DNA of 33,548 bases, taken from the NCBI GenBank assembly GCA_021798795.1, contig JAJZBR010000009.1:1-33548 (forward strand). The letters are read 5' to 3'. Shown here in pieces: positions 1 through 9,364 of this stretch. The number at the start of each line of letters is the position of its first letter. The first letter of the stretch is position 1. The DNA is from Pseudomonadota bacterium. GTDB lineage: Bacteria; Pseudomonadota; Gammaproteobacteria; JAKAQQ01. The notes beneath the pieces are model-generated. The model was not told the DNA's origin. It searched no databases and saw nothing but the letters and a program-made list of their open reading frames with translations. Made by a program: the position numbers and the translations under genes.

Positions 1-19
1 AAAGTTGCCTGGCGAACGA

Positions 20-1957
20 GTGAATCGACCGGACTCCGTATTCGACGTCATCGTCGTCGGAGGTGGACATGCCGGAACGGAGGCGGCCCATGCGGCAGCC
101 CGCATGGGCTCGCGTACCCTGCTGCTCACCCAGAACATCGAAACGCTCGGTCAGATGAGTTGCAATCCCGCGATCGGCGGAATCGGGAAAGGACATCTGG
201 TCAAGGAGATCGATGCATTGGGCGGTGTTATGGGCGAGGCGGCGGATCAGGCCGGGATCCACTGGCGGACGCTCAACGCCAGCAAGGGATACGCCGTGCG
301 TGCGACGCGGGCCCAGTGCGATCGGAGCCTCTACCGGCAAGCCGTACGTAGCAGGCTCGAATCAACGCCCCATCTCTCCCTCTTCCAACAGCTCGCGGCT
401 GACCTCCTGGTTGAAGGCGACCGTGTGGTCGGAGTGGAGACCGAGATGGGGGTCAGGTTTTACGCCGGTGCTGTGATCCTTACGGTCGGGACCTTTCTGG
501 GCGGGCGGATTCATGTGGGCGCAGCCCAGACGGCGGGTGGGCGATTCGGTGATGCGCCCTCCAATCGACTTGCCGAGCGGCTTCGGGATCTCGATCTTCG
601 CGTCGGCCGGCTCAAAACCGGCACGCCACCCCGGATCGACGGCAGAAGTGTCGATTTCACACGTCTCGCAATCCAGGCGGGCGAGTCGCCTGTGCCCTAT
701 TTTTCATTTCACCCGAAAGCGCCAGTGGATCTGCGCCAGGTTGGTTGCTATCTCACCTATACCACCCCTGAGACACACGATTTGATTCGCCGGAATCTCG
801 ATCGCTCGCCACTTTTTACCGGCGTGATCGAAGGAGTGGGTCCACGCTATTGCCCCTCCATCGAGGACAAGGTCACCCGTTTCGCTGACCGAACCCGGCA
901 CCAGATTTTCCTCGAGCCGGAGGGGCTTGAAACCCACGAACTCTATCCCAATGGCATCTCGACCAGTCTGCCGTTCGATGTGCAGTGCGCGTTCGTACGG
1001 ACCATCCCGGGTCTCGAGCGGGCTCATCTCACCCGACCGGGTTATGCCATCGAATACGATTACTTCGATCCACGCGATCTCGATCATGCGCTCGAGACCC
1101 GGAGTATCCGGAATCTCTTTTTCGCAGGGCAGATCAACGGGACCACCGGGTACGAGGAGGCCGCTGCGCAGGGGCTCATCGCCGGCATCAACGCCGCCCG
1201 ACGGATCCAGGGGGAGACACCCTGGTTTCCCGGACGCGAGGAAGCTTATCTGGGTGTGCTTCTCGACGATCTCACGATTCGCGGAACCAAAGAGCCGTAT
1301 CGCATGTTCACGAGCCGAGCGGAGTACCGCCTGTTTCTGCGCGAGGACAATGCAGACGAACGCCTCACACCCCGCGGGCGTGAACTCGGATTGATCGATG
1401 ACGAGCGTTTTCGGTCCTTTGAGACGAAATACCGCGCGCTGTCCTCCGAACGGATGCGCCTCGAGGGCCTTGTGTTCGATCCGAAAGATCCGCTCGTTGG
1501 GGAGCGGGCGGAGCAGCTTGGCATGCGTCTTGAGGAACCCGTCCGCGCTGTGGAGCTCCTCCGCCGGCCCGAGATGAGCTACGAGCGCCTGATGACCTTC
1601 CCGGGAGCCGGTCCCGGCGCTGGCCGGATCGGTCTCGGGATCGAAATCAGGATCCGCTATGAAGGCTATCTCGAACGGCAGCAAATCGAGCATGCCCGTC
1701 TAGCGCGCGAGGGTGCGCGCGCATTCCCGGTGTGGTTCGACTATTCGCAGGTTCGGGGTCTGTCGCGCGAACTCGCCGAGAAGCTTCGCCTCGAGCGTCC
1801 CCCGACCCTGGATGCGGCTGCCACGATTCCGGGCATGACGCCAGCGGGCCTGTCCCTCCTTTTGGTCCATCTGCGTCGCCTTGCGGAGGGAGGGGTTCCT
1901 CCTGTGCCTCAGGATCGAGGGGAGTCACCAGTCGTTTTAAGACAGGATGCTAAGTGA
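20..1957 (+). CDS. mnmG: tRNA uridine-5-carboxymethylaminomethyl modification enzyme MnmG (GidA)
   Basis: MnmG is an FAD- and NADH-dependent enzyme that works with the GTPase MnmE to install the cmnm5 group on wobble uridine 34 of certain tRNAs in the cytoplasm. Seen in the sequence: an N-terminal dinucleotide-binding motif GGGHAGTE, the family signature [16 protein letters not shown] shortly after it, GTFLGGRIH in the middle, and the C-terminal region with [14 protein letters not shown]. The length of about 645 residues fits the family (about 630). The start is uncertain because the gene begins at the window edge: GTG at 20 places the FDVIVVGGG strand near the N-terminus as in homologues, while TTG at 5 or a start outside the window is also open, and no clear ribosome binding site is visible. 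The stop overlaps the next gene by four bases. In many gammaproteobacteria rsmG follows directly; here it lies 12.3 kb downstream. Confidence 0.97.
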   Translation: MNRPDSVFDVIVVGGGHAGTEAAHAAARMGSRTLLLTQNIETLGQMSCNPAIGGIGKGHLVKEIDALGGVMGEAADQAGIHWRTLNASKGYAVRATRAQCDRSLYRQAVRSRLESTPHLSLFQQLAADLLVEGDRVVGVETEMGVRFYAGAVILTVGTFLGGRIHVGAAQTAGGRFGDAPSNRLAERLRDLDLRVGRLKTGTPPRIDGRSVDFTRLAIQAGESPVPYFSFHPKAPVDLRQVGCYLTYTTPETHDLIRRNLDRSPLFTGVIEGVGPRYCPSIEDKVTRFADRTRHQIFLEPEGLETHELYPNGISTSLPFDVQCAFVRTIPGLERAHLTRPGYAIEYDYFDPRDLDHALETRSIRNLFFAGQINGTTGYEEAAAQGLIAGINAARRIQGETPWFPGREEAYLGVLLDDLTIRGTKEPYRMFTSRAEYRLFLREDNADERLTPRGRELGLIDDERFRSFETKYRALSSERMRLEGLVFDPKDPLVGERAEQLGMRLEEPVRAVELLRRPEMSYERLMTFPGAGPGAGRIGLGIEIRIRYEGYLERQQIEHARLAREGARAFPVWFDYSQVRGLSRELAEKLRLERPPTLDAAATIPGMTPAGLSLLLVHLRRLAEGGVPPVPQDRGESPVVLRQDAK

Positions 1958-2454
1958 TGGGGCGTCTGGATTCGGTCAGCATTCGATCCATCGAGGGTCC
2001 CCCTCTGTCTTTCGCTGACTATCGAGGTCAGGTTCTGCTCATCGTCAATGTCGCAAGCCATTGCGGTTACACCCCCCAGTACGCGGGACTTGAAGTGCTC
2101 TATCGCGAGTACCGGGATCGGGGTTTCACGCTCATCGGTGTGCCCTGTAACCAGTTTGGAAGTCAGGAACCGGGCACAGCGGACGAAATCGTGACATTTT
2201 GTCAGACCCGTTTTGGAGTCACTTTCCCGCTTACAGAAAAGATCGAGGTCAACGGACCCACTCGCCACCCGCTTTATCGGTGGCTCACCGATCCCACGCA
2301 GGGTCATCCCGGGGATATCCGGTGGAACTTCGAGAAATTCCTGATCGGGCGCTCGGGGAATCTCACCGCCCGGTGGGATTCCGATGTGAGTCCGGAGACG
2401 CTCGAGCCTGAGCTGGCCCGGCAGGTCGCGGCAGCGGCGGGAGGCGCGAAGTGA
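1954..2454 (+). CDS. Glutathione peroxidase family protein (BtuE-like)
   Basis: This is a thiol peroxidase of the glutathione peroxidase family, expected to reduce hydrogen peroxide or lipid hydroperoxides using thioredoxin or glutathione. The 166-residue length is typical. The peroxidatic cysteine is Cys37 in NVASHCGYT (cysteine, not selenocysteine), the tetrad glutamine is Gln67 in CNQFG, and Trp124-Asn125 lie in RWNFEKFL. Cys83 in FCQTRF sits where plant and bacterial thioredoxin-dependent members carry the resolving cysteine, so thioredoxin use is the likelier inference. There is no signal peptide, which indicates a cytoplasmic enzyme. GTG at 1954 overlaps the mnmG stop (GTGA); ATG at 1957 is an alternative one codon later. 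Translational coupling to mnmG is likely. Confidence 0.93.
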   Translation: MMGRLDSVSIRSIEGPPLSFADYRGQVLLIVNVASHCGYTPQYAGLEVLYREYRDRGFTLIGVPCNQFGSQEPGTADEIVTFCQTRFGVTFPLTEKIEVNGPTRHPLYRWLTDPTQGHPGDIRWNFEKFLIGRSGNLTARWDSDVSPETLEPELARQVAAAAGGAK

Positions 2455-3422
2455 GCCTGGGGCATCCGGCCCGCCCCCTCGGTATCGACACTTGTGACGG
2501 CGGGATTTACGCAGTCGATTCGCAGTATGTGCGCCCGGGGCTCATGGCGAGCCATCTCCTGATCCGCTCGGGTGAGGCCGCTTTCGTCGATGTCGGTTCG
2601 AACGATTCCGTTGACCATCTGATGCGTGCACTCGATGCTTTGGGGGTCGGGGTGGCCTCGGTGCGGTTTCTGTTTCTGACCCACGTCCATCTGGATCATG
2701 CCGGTGGAGCCGGTCGGCTCGTTCGGGAGCTTCCGAACGTGCAAGTGCTGGTTCACCCGCGCGGTCTGCGGCACATGATCGACCCCGCAAAGCTCGAGGC
2801 CGGGACGCGCGAAGTGTACGGAGAAGAGCGCTTTGCCGCGCTTTTTGGCCAGATCATTCCGGTGCCCGAAAATCGGATCCGTAGCGTTGCGGACGGGGAA
2901 GTCATCCGTCTCGGAGGCTCCGAACTTGAAATCTGGCATACCGAGGGACATGCCCGCCACCACTTCTGTTTATGGGACCGTTCCACGCATTCAGTATTTG
3001 CCGGAGACAACTTCGGGATTGCCTATCGCGAGCTTGAAACCGGGCGCGGGCGGTTCATTTTCCCGACCACGACGCCCACCCAGTTCGACCCGGAACCGGC
3101 GCGGATGTCCATCGATCGCATCATGGGTTCCCGGCCACGCCGGATTTTCATCGCGCACTATAGCGCTCTCGAAACCTCACTCGGCGAGTTGGCGCAGACC
3201 CTCCAGACGGAGCTTGCTGCTTACGTATCGATCGGACAAAAGTTCGCTGATCGGCCAGACCGGCGCCACGCGATCCACGAGGCCCTTCGGGCCCACACCA
3301 GGGAACGCCTTGCGGAACACGGCGTAACGGATCCCGAGGTGGCACTGAATGATCTCCTCGCGTTTGATCTTGCGTTGAATGCGGCGGGAGTCGATCACTG
3401 GATGGCAAACACAAGCCGGTGA
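2451..3422 (+). CDS. Metallo-beta-lactamase-fold hydrolase
   Basis: This 323-residue protein has a complete metal site of the metallo-beta-lactamase superfamily: His78-x-His80-x-Asp82-His83 (THVHLDHAGG), His167 in TEGHARHH, Asp186 in FAGDNFG and His236 in IAHYS. This glyoxalase-II-like pattern binds two metal ions and supports hydrolysis of thioesters or phosphoesters, but nothing in the sequence fixes the substrate. The C-terminal 80 or so residues form a helical extension seen in several uncharacterised members. The GTG start overlaps the stop of the peroxidase gene (GTGA). Its position between a thiol peroxidase and an acryloyl-CoA reductase makes a thioester or glutathione-thioester substrate an attractive but unproven inference. 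No signal peptide is present. Confidence 0.88.
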   Translation: MSLGHPARPLGIDTCDGGIYAVDSQYVRPGLMASHLLIRSGEAAFVDVGSNDSVDHLMRALDALGVGVASVRFLFLTHVHLDHAGGAGRLVRELPNVQVLVHPRGLRHMIDPAKLEAGTREVYGEERFAALFGQIIPVPENRIRSVADGEVIRLGGSELEIWHTEGHARHHFCLWDRSTHSVFAGDNFGIAYRELETGRGRFIFPTTTPTQFDPEPARMSIDRIMGSRPRRIFIAHYSALETSLGELAQTLQTELAAYVSIGQKFADRPDRRHAIHEALRAHTRERLAEHGVTDPEVALNDLLAFDLALNAAGVDHWMANTSR

Positions 3423-4456
3423 GCGTGCCGACACGGTCGTTCCGGGCCCTGCGCCTGATCCAGACCGGATCTGGCGTCCGCATGGAACTCGAGGAGATCC
3501 ACTGGGACGATCTTGATCCGGGTCCGATCGGAATCCGTGTCCATTATTCGAGCGTGAACTACAAGGATGCGCTGGCCGCGACTGGAGCCGGCAAGATCCT
3601 GCGCCGGCCCACAGTCATCGGGGGGCTCGATCTTGCGGGCGAGGTGATCACTTCCGAGGATCCGGATTTCCCGTGCGGGTGCCGGGTTGTCGCGGTCGGG
3701 GGCGGGCTCGGGGAGGCCCGCGATGGCGGATTTTCAGAATACGCCCGACTTCCTGCGGATCTCCTGGTTCGCCTGGATCCGGGTCTCACGACCTACGCCG
3801 CCATGCAGATCGGCACTGCCGGTTTCACCGCGCTTTTGGCCCAAAGGCGGCTTGAGGCGTTCGGGCTCCGGCCCGGAGACGGGCCGGTTGTTGTGAGTGG
3901 AGCGACCGGTGGAGTGGGCAGTTTCGCGGTCAACCTCATGCGGGAGGCGGGCTATGCGGTTTCGGCCTTGACCCAAAAAAGAGGCTGCGAGGAGTATCTC
4001 CGCGCGATCGGGGCAGTAGACATCATCGGCCCGGAAGCATGGGAAGCTGGCGAACCAGCGCTGCTTCCGGCGCGCTGGGGAGCGGGCATCGACAACGTCG
4101 GCGGTCACGCTCTTTCCTGGATGATTCGCTCGGCGCGGCGCGGCGCAGCGATCGCAGCGGTGGGGATGGCCTCATCCGCCGACCTCCGGTTGACGGTCTT
4201 CCCTTTCATCCTCCGTGGGGTGAGTCTCATCGGCATCAACTCGACTGAGGTCGAAACCGGGGCGAGGCGGGCACTTTGGCATGATCTCGCGCACGCCTCG
4301 AGACCCCGGGCCCTCGACCGGATTGCACCGCAGCACATTTCCCTCGCCGCACTCCCAACGTCGTTCGGGGACTGGATCCAAAATCGGATCGTCGGTCGCG
4401 TGGTGGTCGCGATCGGGGAAGAGCCGTCAGGGGGATCCGGTGTAAAATCAGGGTAG
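3419..4456 (+). CDS. acuI: AcuI/YhdH-type NADPH-dependent acryloyl-CoA reductase (MDR family)
   Basis: This is a medium-chain dehydrogenase/reductase without zinc ligands, expected to reduce acryloyl-CoA to propionyl-CoA with NADPH. Visible features are the N-terminal SSVNYKDALAATG motif, GGLDLAGEV, and the nucleotide-binding GATGGVGSFAVNLM at about residues 161-174. The length of 345 residues is slightly above E. coli YhdH (324). The GTG start overlaps the preceding stop (GTGA). The neighbours downstream are prpB, prpC and prpD, which consume propionyl-CoA, so the context supports the acryloyl-CoA role better than a general quinone reductase role, the main alternative. Assignment within the MDR family is by motif and context; the substrate is inferred. 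Confidence 0.85.
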   Translation: MSVPTRSFRALRLIQTGSGVRMELEEIHWDDLDPGPIGIRVHYSSVNYKDALAATGAGKILRRPTVIGGLDLAGEVITSEDPDFPCGCRVVAVGGGLGEARDGGFSEYARLPADLLVRLDPGLTTYAAMQIGTAGFTALLAQRRLEAFGLRPGDGPVVVSGATGGVGSFAVNLMREAGYAVSALTQKRGCEEYLRAIGAVDIIGPEAWEAGEPALLPARWGAGIDNVGGHALSWMIRSARRGAAIAAVGMASSADLRLTVFPFILRGVSLIGINSTEVETGARRALWHDLAHASRPRALDRIAPQHISLAALPTSFGDWIQNRIVGRVVVAIGEEPSGGSGVKSG

Positions 4457-4476
4457 ATTCCAACCGGAGAAGTCGG

Positions 4477-5373
4477 GTGAGCCCGGGATGGCGACTGAAA
4501 GCTGCCTTGGCTGCGGAGTGCCCGCTGCAGATCGTGGGCACCATCAATGCCTATTGCGCGCTTTTGGCTCGTGAAGCGGGTTTTCGGGCACTCTATCTTT
4601 CCGGTGCGGGAGTTTCCAATGCTGCATTCGGGCTCCCGGATCTCGCTCTCACGACCATGACGGATGTGGTGGAGGAAGCCCGGCGGATCACCCAGGCTAC
4701 GGATTCGCCGCTTCTGGTCGATGGCGATACCGGTTTCGGCGGAGCGTTCAACATCGGCCGGTGCGTGCGCGAGTTGATTCGGTCAGGAGTCGCAGGCTTA
4801 CATCTTGAAGACCAGGTTGCGGCGAAGCGATGCGGGCACCGCCCGGGTAAAAAGCTCGTCACGGTCGGCGAGATGCAGGATCGGGTCAAGGCGGCGGTGG
4901 ATGCGCGCACGGACCCTGATTTCATGATCATGGCGCGAACCGACGCCTTTGCGTCCGAGGGTTTGACCGGGATGATCGAACGCGCGTCGGCTTACGTCGA
5001 AGCGGGAGCCGATGCCATTTTCGCCGAAGCGCTGCCCGCGCTCACGGATTATAGAGCGCTTACGGGTGTGATGCAGGTGCCGGTCCTGGCCAATGCGACC
5101 GAGTTTGGGCGGACGCCGCTCTTCGAGCTAGAGGAGTTTCGTTCCGCGGGGATCCGGATGGTGCTCTATCCGCTGACCGCCTTTCGCGCCATGAGCCAGG
5201 CCGCAGTGGAAACCTATGAAACTTTGCGTGCGCAAGGCAGTCAGAAAACCCTGATCGGGCGGCTCCAGACGCGCGAAGCGCTCTATGCGGTCCTCAGCTA
5301 CTTGGATTATGAGCGCAAACTCGACGAACTGTACGGCCCCTCACATATGACGAATCCAGAGGAGATGAACTGA
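4477..5373 (+). CDS. prpB: 2-methylisocitrate lyase PrpB
   Basis: PrpB splits 2-methylisocitrate into pyruvate and succinate, the last step of the methylcitrate cycle. The protein has the isocitrate lyase/PEP mutase fold with the metal-binding VDGDTGFGG strand and the active-site loop KRCGHRPGK containing the catalytic Cys119. The length of 298 residues is normal for PrpB and too short for isocitrate lyase AceA. The GTG start at 4477 has a GGAG at 4466-4469 seven bases upstream. A TAAAAT hexamer at 4443-4448, inside the end of the acuI gene, resembles a -10 box, but no -35 is visible, so a separate promoter is only a possibility. The stop overlaps the prpC start by one base (TGATG). Confidence 0.95.
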   Translation: MSPGWRLKAALAAECPLQIVGTINAYCALLAREAGFRALYLSGAGVSNAAFGLPDLALTTMTDVVEEARRITQATDSPLLVDGDTGFGGAFNIGRCVRELIRSGVAGLHLEDQVAAKRCGHRPGKKLVTVGEMQDRVKAAVDARTDPDFMIMARTDAFASEGLTGMIERASAYVEAGADAIFAEALPALTDYRALTGVMQVPVLANATEFGRTPLFELEEFRSAGIRMVLYPLTAFRAMSQAAVETYETLRAQGSQKTLIGRLQTREALYAVLSYLDYERKLDELYGPSHMTNPEEMN

Positions 5374-6494
5374 TGTCTGAGACCTCCAAAGCAGGTGGTT
5401 TGGCTGGTGTGACCGCCGGGCAGACCGCGATATCAACCGTAGGCAAGGAAGGCGTGGGATTGACCTACCGCGGATACTCGATCGAGGATCTGGCCCAAGA
5501 CGCGACGTTCGAGGAGGTGGCGTACCTGCTCTTGAACGGTGAGCCTCCCAAGGCCACCGAGCGCGATGCTTTTATCCGATCGCTCGGCGCCGCGCGCGCG
5601 CTTCCCGAACCCATGCGGGAGCTGCTCGAAAAGCTGCCCGCCACAGCGCACCCCATGGATGTCCTGAGAACCGGCTGTTCTTATCTCGGCTGCCTCGAAC
5701 CGGAGCGGGATTTCTCGGCGGGGCTTGGTGCATCAATCCGCCTTTTGGCGGCGTTCCCATCGATTTTGCTCTACTGGTACCACTATCATCAGAACGGGCG
5801 CCGGATCGACACTCGTCAGGGGGGCAGGTCGATCGCTTCTCATTTCCTCACGCTTCTTCATGGGCGCGAGCCGGAGCCGCTCGACTGCCGGGCGCTCGAT
5901 GTCTCCCTGATCCTCTATGCCGAACATGAATTCAACGCTTCGACCTTCGCCGCGCGGGTTTGTGCCGGCACGCTGTCCGATTACCATTCCTGCATCACCT
6001 CTGCGATTGGAACCCTGCGTGGTCCACTCCATGGCGGAGCGAACGAAGCCGCCATGGAGATGATCAGCCGCTATGAGACCCCAGAGGCGGCACGCACCGG
6101 AACGCTTGCTGCTCTCGCCCGCAAGGAAAAGATCATGGGCTTCGGGCACCGGGTCTACCGGGATCACGACCCCCGCAACACGATCATCAAGGATTGGGCG
6201 CAAAGACTCGGCGCGGCGCGAGGGGATCGCCGCTACTACCCGGTTTCAGAGGCGATCGAGCAGGTCCTTTGGGAGGAGAAAAAACTCTTCCCGAACCTCG
6301 ATTTTTACAGCGCGAGCGCGTATCACTTCCTGGGGATCCCACCCACCCTGTTCACGCCCGTCTTCGTCTGCTCCAGGGTGAGTGGCTGGTCTGCGCATGT
6401 ATTCGAGCAACGTGCGAACAACCGTTTGATCCGGCCCGATGCCGAATATATCGGTCCCGCGCCGCGTCCCTGGGCCGTACGGGCCGGACGATGA
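5373..6494 (+). CDS. prpC: 2-methylcitrate synthase PrpC
   Basis: PrpC condenses propionyl-CoA with oxaloacetate to 2-methylcitrate. The protein has the citrate synthase fold with the catalytic triad in view: His220 in GPLHGGANE, His259 in MGFGHRVYR and Asp310 in NLDFYSAS. The length of 373 residues and the compact N-terminus match PrpC and short citrate synthases rather than the roughly 430-residue gammaproteobacterial GltA. Placement between prpB and prpD makes methylcitrate synthase the preferred call; citrate synthase side activity is usual in the family. ATG at 5373 has a GAGGAGA ribosome binding site just upstream, within prpB, and the stop overlaps the prpD start (ATGA). Confidence 0.95.
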   Translation: MSETSKAGGLAGVTAGQTAISTVGKEGVGLTYRGYSIEDLAQDATFEEVAYLLLNGEPPKATERDAFIRSLGAARALPEPMRELLEKLPATAHPMDVLRTGCSYLGCLEPERDFSAGLGASIRLLAAFPSILLYWYHYHQNGRRIDTRQGGRSIASHFLTLLHGREPEPLDCRALDVSLILYAEHEFNASTFAARVCAGTLSDYHSCITSAIGTLRGPLHGGANEAAMEMISRYETPEAARTGTLAALARKEKIMGFGHRVYRDHDPRNTIIKDWAQRLGAARGDRRYYPVSEAIEQVLWEEKKLFPNLDFYSASAYHFLGIPPTLFTPVFVCSRVSGWSAHVFEQRANNRLIRPDAEYIGPAPRPWAVRAGR

Positions 6495-7975
6495 CACCCG
6501 GGATACGGGCGTCGGAAGATCGCCTCCCGGATCCGTGGGCATCGGAGGGTCTGGATCCGTCTCCCGATCGGGTCTGCAGCGCGATCGTCGATTATGTCTT
6601 TGCGGATGAAAAGGCGAACGCTTCGGCCTATGAGACGGCCTGGCTCAGTCTCATGGATTCGATCGGCGTGGCGCTCCGGGCCCTCGCCTACCCTGCCTGC
6701 ACGCGATTGCTCGGTCCCTGGATACCGGGCGGGGGCGTGACTTTGGGCGCACGCGTTTTGGGTACCCGCTTCGAACTCGATCCCATCAAGGCCGCATTCG
6801 ATACCGGCGCACTCATCCGCTGGCTCGATTACAACGACACCTGGCTCGCGGCCGAGTGGGCTCATCCCTCGGACAATCTCGGCGCATTGCTCGCAGTCGC
6901 GGACTACCACAATCGCGCCCTGTCGCTTGAGGGAGCCCATCCCGTGACCATCGGGCGGCTTCTCGAGGCCATGATCCACGCCTACGAGATTCAGGGAATC
7001 CTGGCGCTCACCAACTCCCTGAATGCGGTTGGGATCGATCACGTGGTCTATGTGCGTGTCGCATCAGCGGCCCTCGCCGCGCGCCTTTTCGGGGCTTCCC
7101 GCAAACAGGTTCTGAGTGCGGTGACGGGTGCGTTCGCAGATGGCGGGAGTCTCCGGGTATACCGGCATTTTCCGAATACCGGTTCACGCAAATCCTGGGC
7201 CGCAGCGGATGCCACGGCCCGCGGGGTTCAGCTCGCGCTCATGAGCCTTAAAGGTGAAATGGGTTATCCCCAGGTGCTGACCACACCACGCTGGGGTTTT
7301 AATGATGTGGTGCTCAAGGGAGAAGCGCTCGCGCTTGCGCGTCCACTCCGCTCCTACGTCATGGAAAACATTCTCTTCAAAGTGAACTATCCGGCAGAGT
7401 TTCATGGCCAGACTGCGGCGGAGGCCGCCGTCGTCCTTCATCCGGAAATCCGGGAGCGGATCGATCAAATCGAACGCATCGATATCGAGACCCAGCGCCC
7501 CGCTCTCCGCATCATCGACAAGAGCGGTCCCTTGAGAAACCCGGCTGATCGTGATCATTGTCTTCAATACATCGTGGCCAGCGCACTTTTGCGCGGCCGG
7601 CTTGTGGCTGAAGATTACGAGGATGTGAACGCCTCCGATCCTGCGATTGATACGCTCCGCTCCAAGATGCAGGTCACCGAGAATGCGGAGTTTACCCGCC
7701 ACTACTATGATTCCGAGAAACGTTTCATCGGCAATGCAATCATGATCCGTTTCCGGGATGGATCAACGAGCAGACGGGTCGCAGTCGAGGTACCGGTTGG
7801 TCACCGCCAGCGGCGCGCGGAAGCCCGGCCGCTCCTTTGGGAAAAGTTCAAGCAGAGTCTCAGTGCTCTCCCTTCGGGTCGTGCGCAGGCATTGACCGCA
7901 TTTTTTGAACCGTCGTGGCAGGAGCAAGCCGAGCGGAGTGTCTCGGAACTCATCGACCTGCTCATCCCCGTATAG
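6491..7975 (+). CDS. prpD: 2-methylcitrate dehydratase PrpD
   Basis: PrpD removes water from 2-methylcitrate to give 2-methylaconitate; an aconitase (not in this window) would then rehydrate it. The protein belongs to the MmgE/PrpD family: it has the RWLDYNDTWLA motif followed by AEWAHPSDNLG at about residues 110-131, and the conserved VNYPAEFHGQ segment in the second half. The reading frame stays open 297 bases upstream of 6491 into prpC, but ATG at 6491, overlapping the prpC stop as ATGA, gives 494 residues, close to E. coli PrpD (483). With PrpD present there is no need for AcnD/PrpF, and neither is seen. No regulator prpR and no propionyl-CoA synthetase prpE are found here. Confidence 0.95.
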   Translation: MTPGIRASEDRLPDPWASEGLDPSPDRVCSAIVDYVFADEKANASAYETAWLSLMDSIGVALRALAYPACTRLLGPWIPGGGVTLGARVLGTRFELDPIKAAFDTGALIRWLDYNDTWLAAEWAHPSDNLGALLAVADYHNRALSLEGAHPVTIGRLLEAMIHAYEIQGILALTNSLNAVGIDHVVYVRVASAALAARLFGASRKQVLSAVTGAFADGGSLRVYRHFPNTGSRKSWAAADATARGVQLALMSLKGEMGYPQVLTTPRWGFNDVVLKGEALALARPLRSYVMENILFKVNYPAEFHGQTAAEAAVVLHPEIRERIDQIERIDIETQRPALRIIDKSGPLRNPADRDHCLQYIVASALLRGRLVAEDYEDVNASDPAIDTLRSKMQVTENAEFTRHYYDSEKRFIGNAIMIRFRDGSTSRRVAVEVPVGHRQRRAEARPLLWEKFKQSLSALPSGRAQALTAFFEPSWQEQAERSVSELIDLLIPV

Positions 7976-8029
7976 CGGGTCCCCCCGGCCATTGGGCATC
8001 CTGATGGCGACAGTGCGAGAATCCAAGGG

Positions 8030-9199
8030 ATGAGCGCCCCACCCGCCCGGCTTCCTCCCGAAATGGCACGTTCCCTGGATCGGCTCGAGGGCGGAGCCAT
8101 CACATGGGATCCACTCCTGCTCGAGTTCCTGCGCGCGCGTTGCATCGAAGACCCGCGCGGGGAGACAGGATTCAGGCACCGGGGACACCCATACCGGTGC
8201 GTGACGCAGCCTGAGCAGATCCATGAACTCCTTCACCCCCAAACCGACGTGCTCACCCCCGGATTGCTGGATCCGAGCAAGGCCTGGACTCCCAATCGGT
8301 TGCAGTCCATGGGATCTCGACCCGCCGAAGGGGTCTGTGTTGGGGACGTGGCGGTTTTGCGGAAACGCTGCGAGGCGTATCTCGCAAACTGGCGAGCGGG
8401 GAGTATCCGATCACTTACCAAGGAGATCCGCGTGTTCGCAAGCCTCCTCCTCGAGACTCACGGATTCCTGCCACCCGAGGAAGATCCGGATCGGAGCTGG
8501 CTTTCTGGATGGCTCGATCTCGCGCACCAATCGGCATTTCAGCCAACCGCGCTGACCCGCCGGGAAAAAACGGCGCGCGCGCGCGCGCGGGGCCATCTGC
8601 TTGCGAGAAGGAAGGGCATCGCCCCGTCCCCAACGGATGCCCCGATCCCTCCCGCCGATTCCTCCCTGCTCTGGCATGCAGGTCCCGCTCTGGAACTGGC
8701 CATTCTGTCCCCGCTTTGGGTGATCGTGAATCGAGCCCTGTTCGATGGGGAGGAGTTCAAGCGTCCGCCCCGGGATTGGATTCGCCCCCTCATCGTGGCC
8801 TCCTGGCGGCTCCTGCCGCCATTCTGGTTGCGGAGCCGTGAAACGCGATATGAGTTCCGGCTCGGAACGGAACGGATTCCGGCTGGGATGCGGTTTCTGT
8901 TCGGCCCGGGTTTGCTCGATGAGAGCATGAGCTTCAGGAATTTCCGTTCCCTGTTCAGTTCGCCCCTTCCCGGCCGTCCAGCAATCGAGCCGGAGTGGCT
9001 TTTCGGCTCGGGTTCCAACGCATGCCCGTTCGGAGCGTTTGCCCTCGAGAGGATCGGCATCCTGCTCGAGGAGATTCTCACGGCGTTTAGGCCTGTGCTC
9101 GTCCCGGGTGGGGAGGGCTGGATGGACTGGGAGACAGATTTGCCTGAGGCAGAGGTCAAACTTCTGCCGTTTCATCTGTGTCCGGCACCCGTTGGTTGA
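8030..9199 (+). CDS. Divergent cytochrome P450-like protein lacking the ExxR glutamate
   Basis: This 389-residue protein has the length and C-terminal layout of a bacterial cytochrome P450. The helix K region reads ASWRLLPPFWLRSR (257-270): the arginine, the double proline and the later arginine fit, but the ExxR glutamate is alanine. The heme loop is FGSGSNACPFGAFALE (325-340), with a possible heme-ligand Cys332, but the usual glycine two residues after the cysteine is phenylalanine. The likely I helix, near WHAGPALELAILSPLW, has AG but no acid-alcohol pair. It is therefore a P450-fold protein that may bind heme without normal monooxygenase chemistry, or a decayed one. The reading frame is intact. 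A 17-base alternating GC tract lies at 8573-8589. The gene follows prpD by 54 bases and could share its transcript. Family assignment is by motif reading only. Confidence 0.6.
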   Translation: MSAPPARLPPEMARSLDRLEGGAITWDPLLLEFLRARCIEDPRGETGFRHRGHPYRCVTQPEQIHELLHPQTDVLTPGLLDPSKAWTPNRLQSMGSRPAEGVCVGDVAVLRKRCEAYLANWRAGSIRSLTKEIRVFASLLLETHGFLPPEEDPDRSWLSGWLDLAHQSAFQPTALTRREKTARARARGHLLARRKGIAPSPTDAPIPPADSSLLWHAGPALELAILSPLWVIVNRALFDGEEFKRPPRDWIRPLIVASWRLLPPFWLRSRETRYEFRLGTERIPAGMRFLFGPGLLDESMSFRNFRSLFSSPLPGRPAIEPEWLFGSGSNACPFGAFALERIGILLEEILTAFRPVLVPGGEGWMDWETDLPEAEVKLLPFHLCPAPVG

Positions 9200-9364
9200 C
9201 CCCGCAATCGTCGTCCATCCCCCCCCGGCCTTCCGGATACGGATTCCAGTACAATGAGTCGCAAGCGCGTGAGCAGGCTGCGCCAACCGGGTCACCCCGG
9301 CATGCACCGGCCAGGACCCTTAAGGACTGCTCGCGATCCATCCATGATGCCGAGGAAAGTATCT

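Noticed and set aside
1-19. Replication origin next to mnmG, as in E. coli
   Set aside because: Only 19 bases precede the gene; no DnaA boxes can be seen in the window.
704-1693. Long minus-strand ORF (329 codons) opposite mnmG
   Set aside because: It is the antisense shadow of a well-conserved gene in GC-rich DNA; no family features. The same applies to long antisense frames at 12291-13451, 8411-9307 and 10768-11673.
8835-8845. Second parS half-site (CGTGAAACG)
   Set aside because: Only one arm is present; the other half does not match, and it lies within a coding region.
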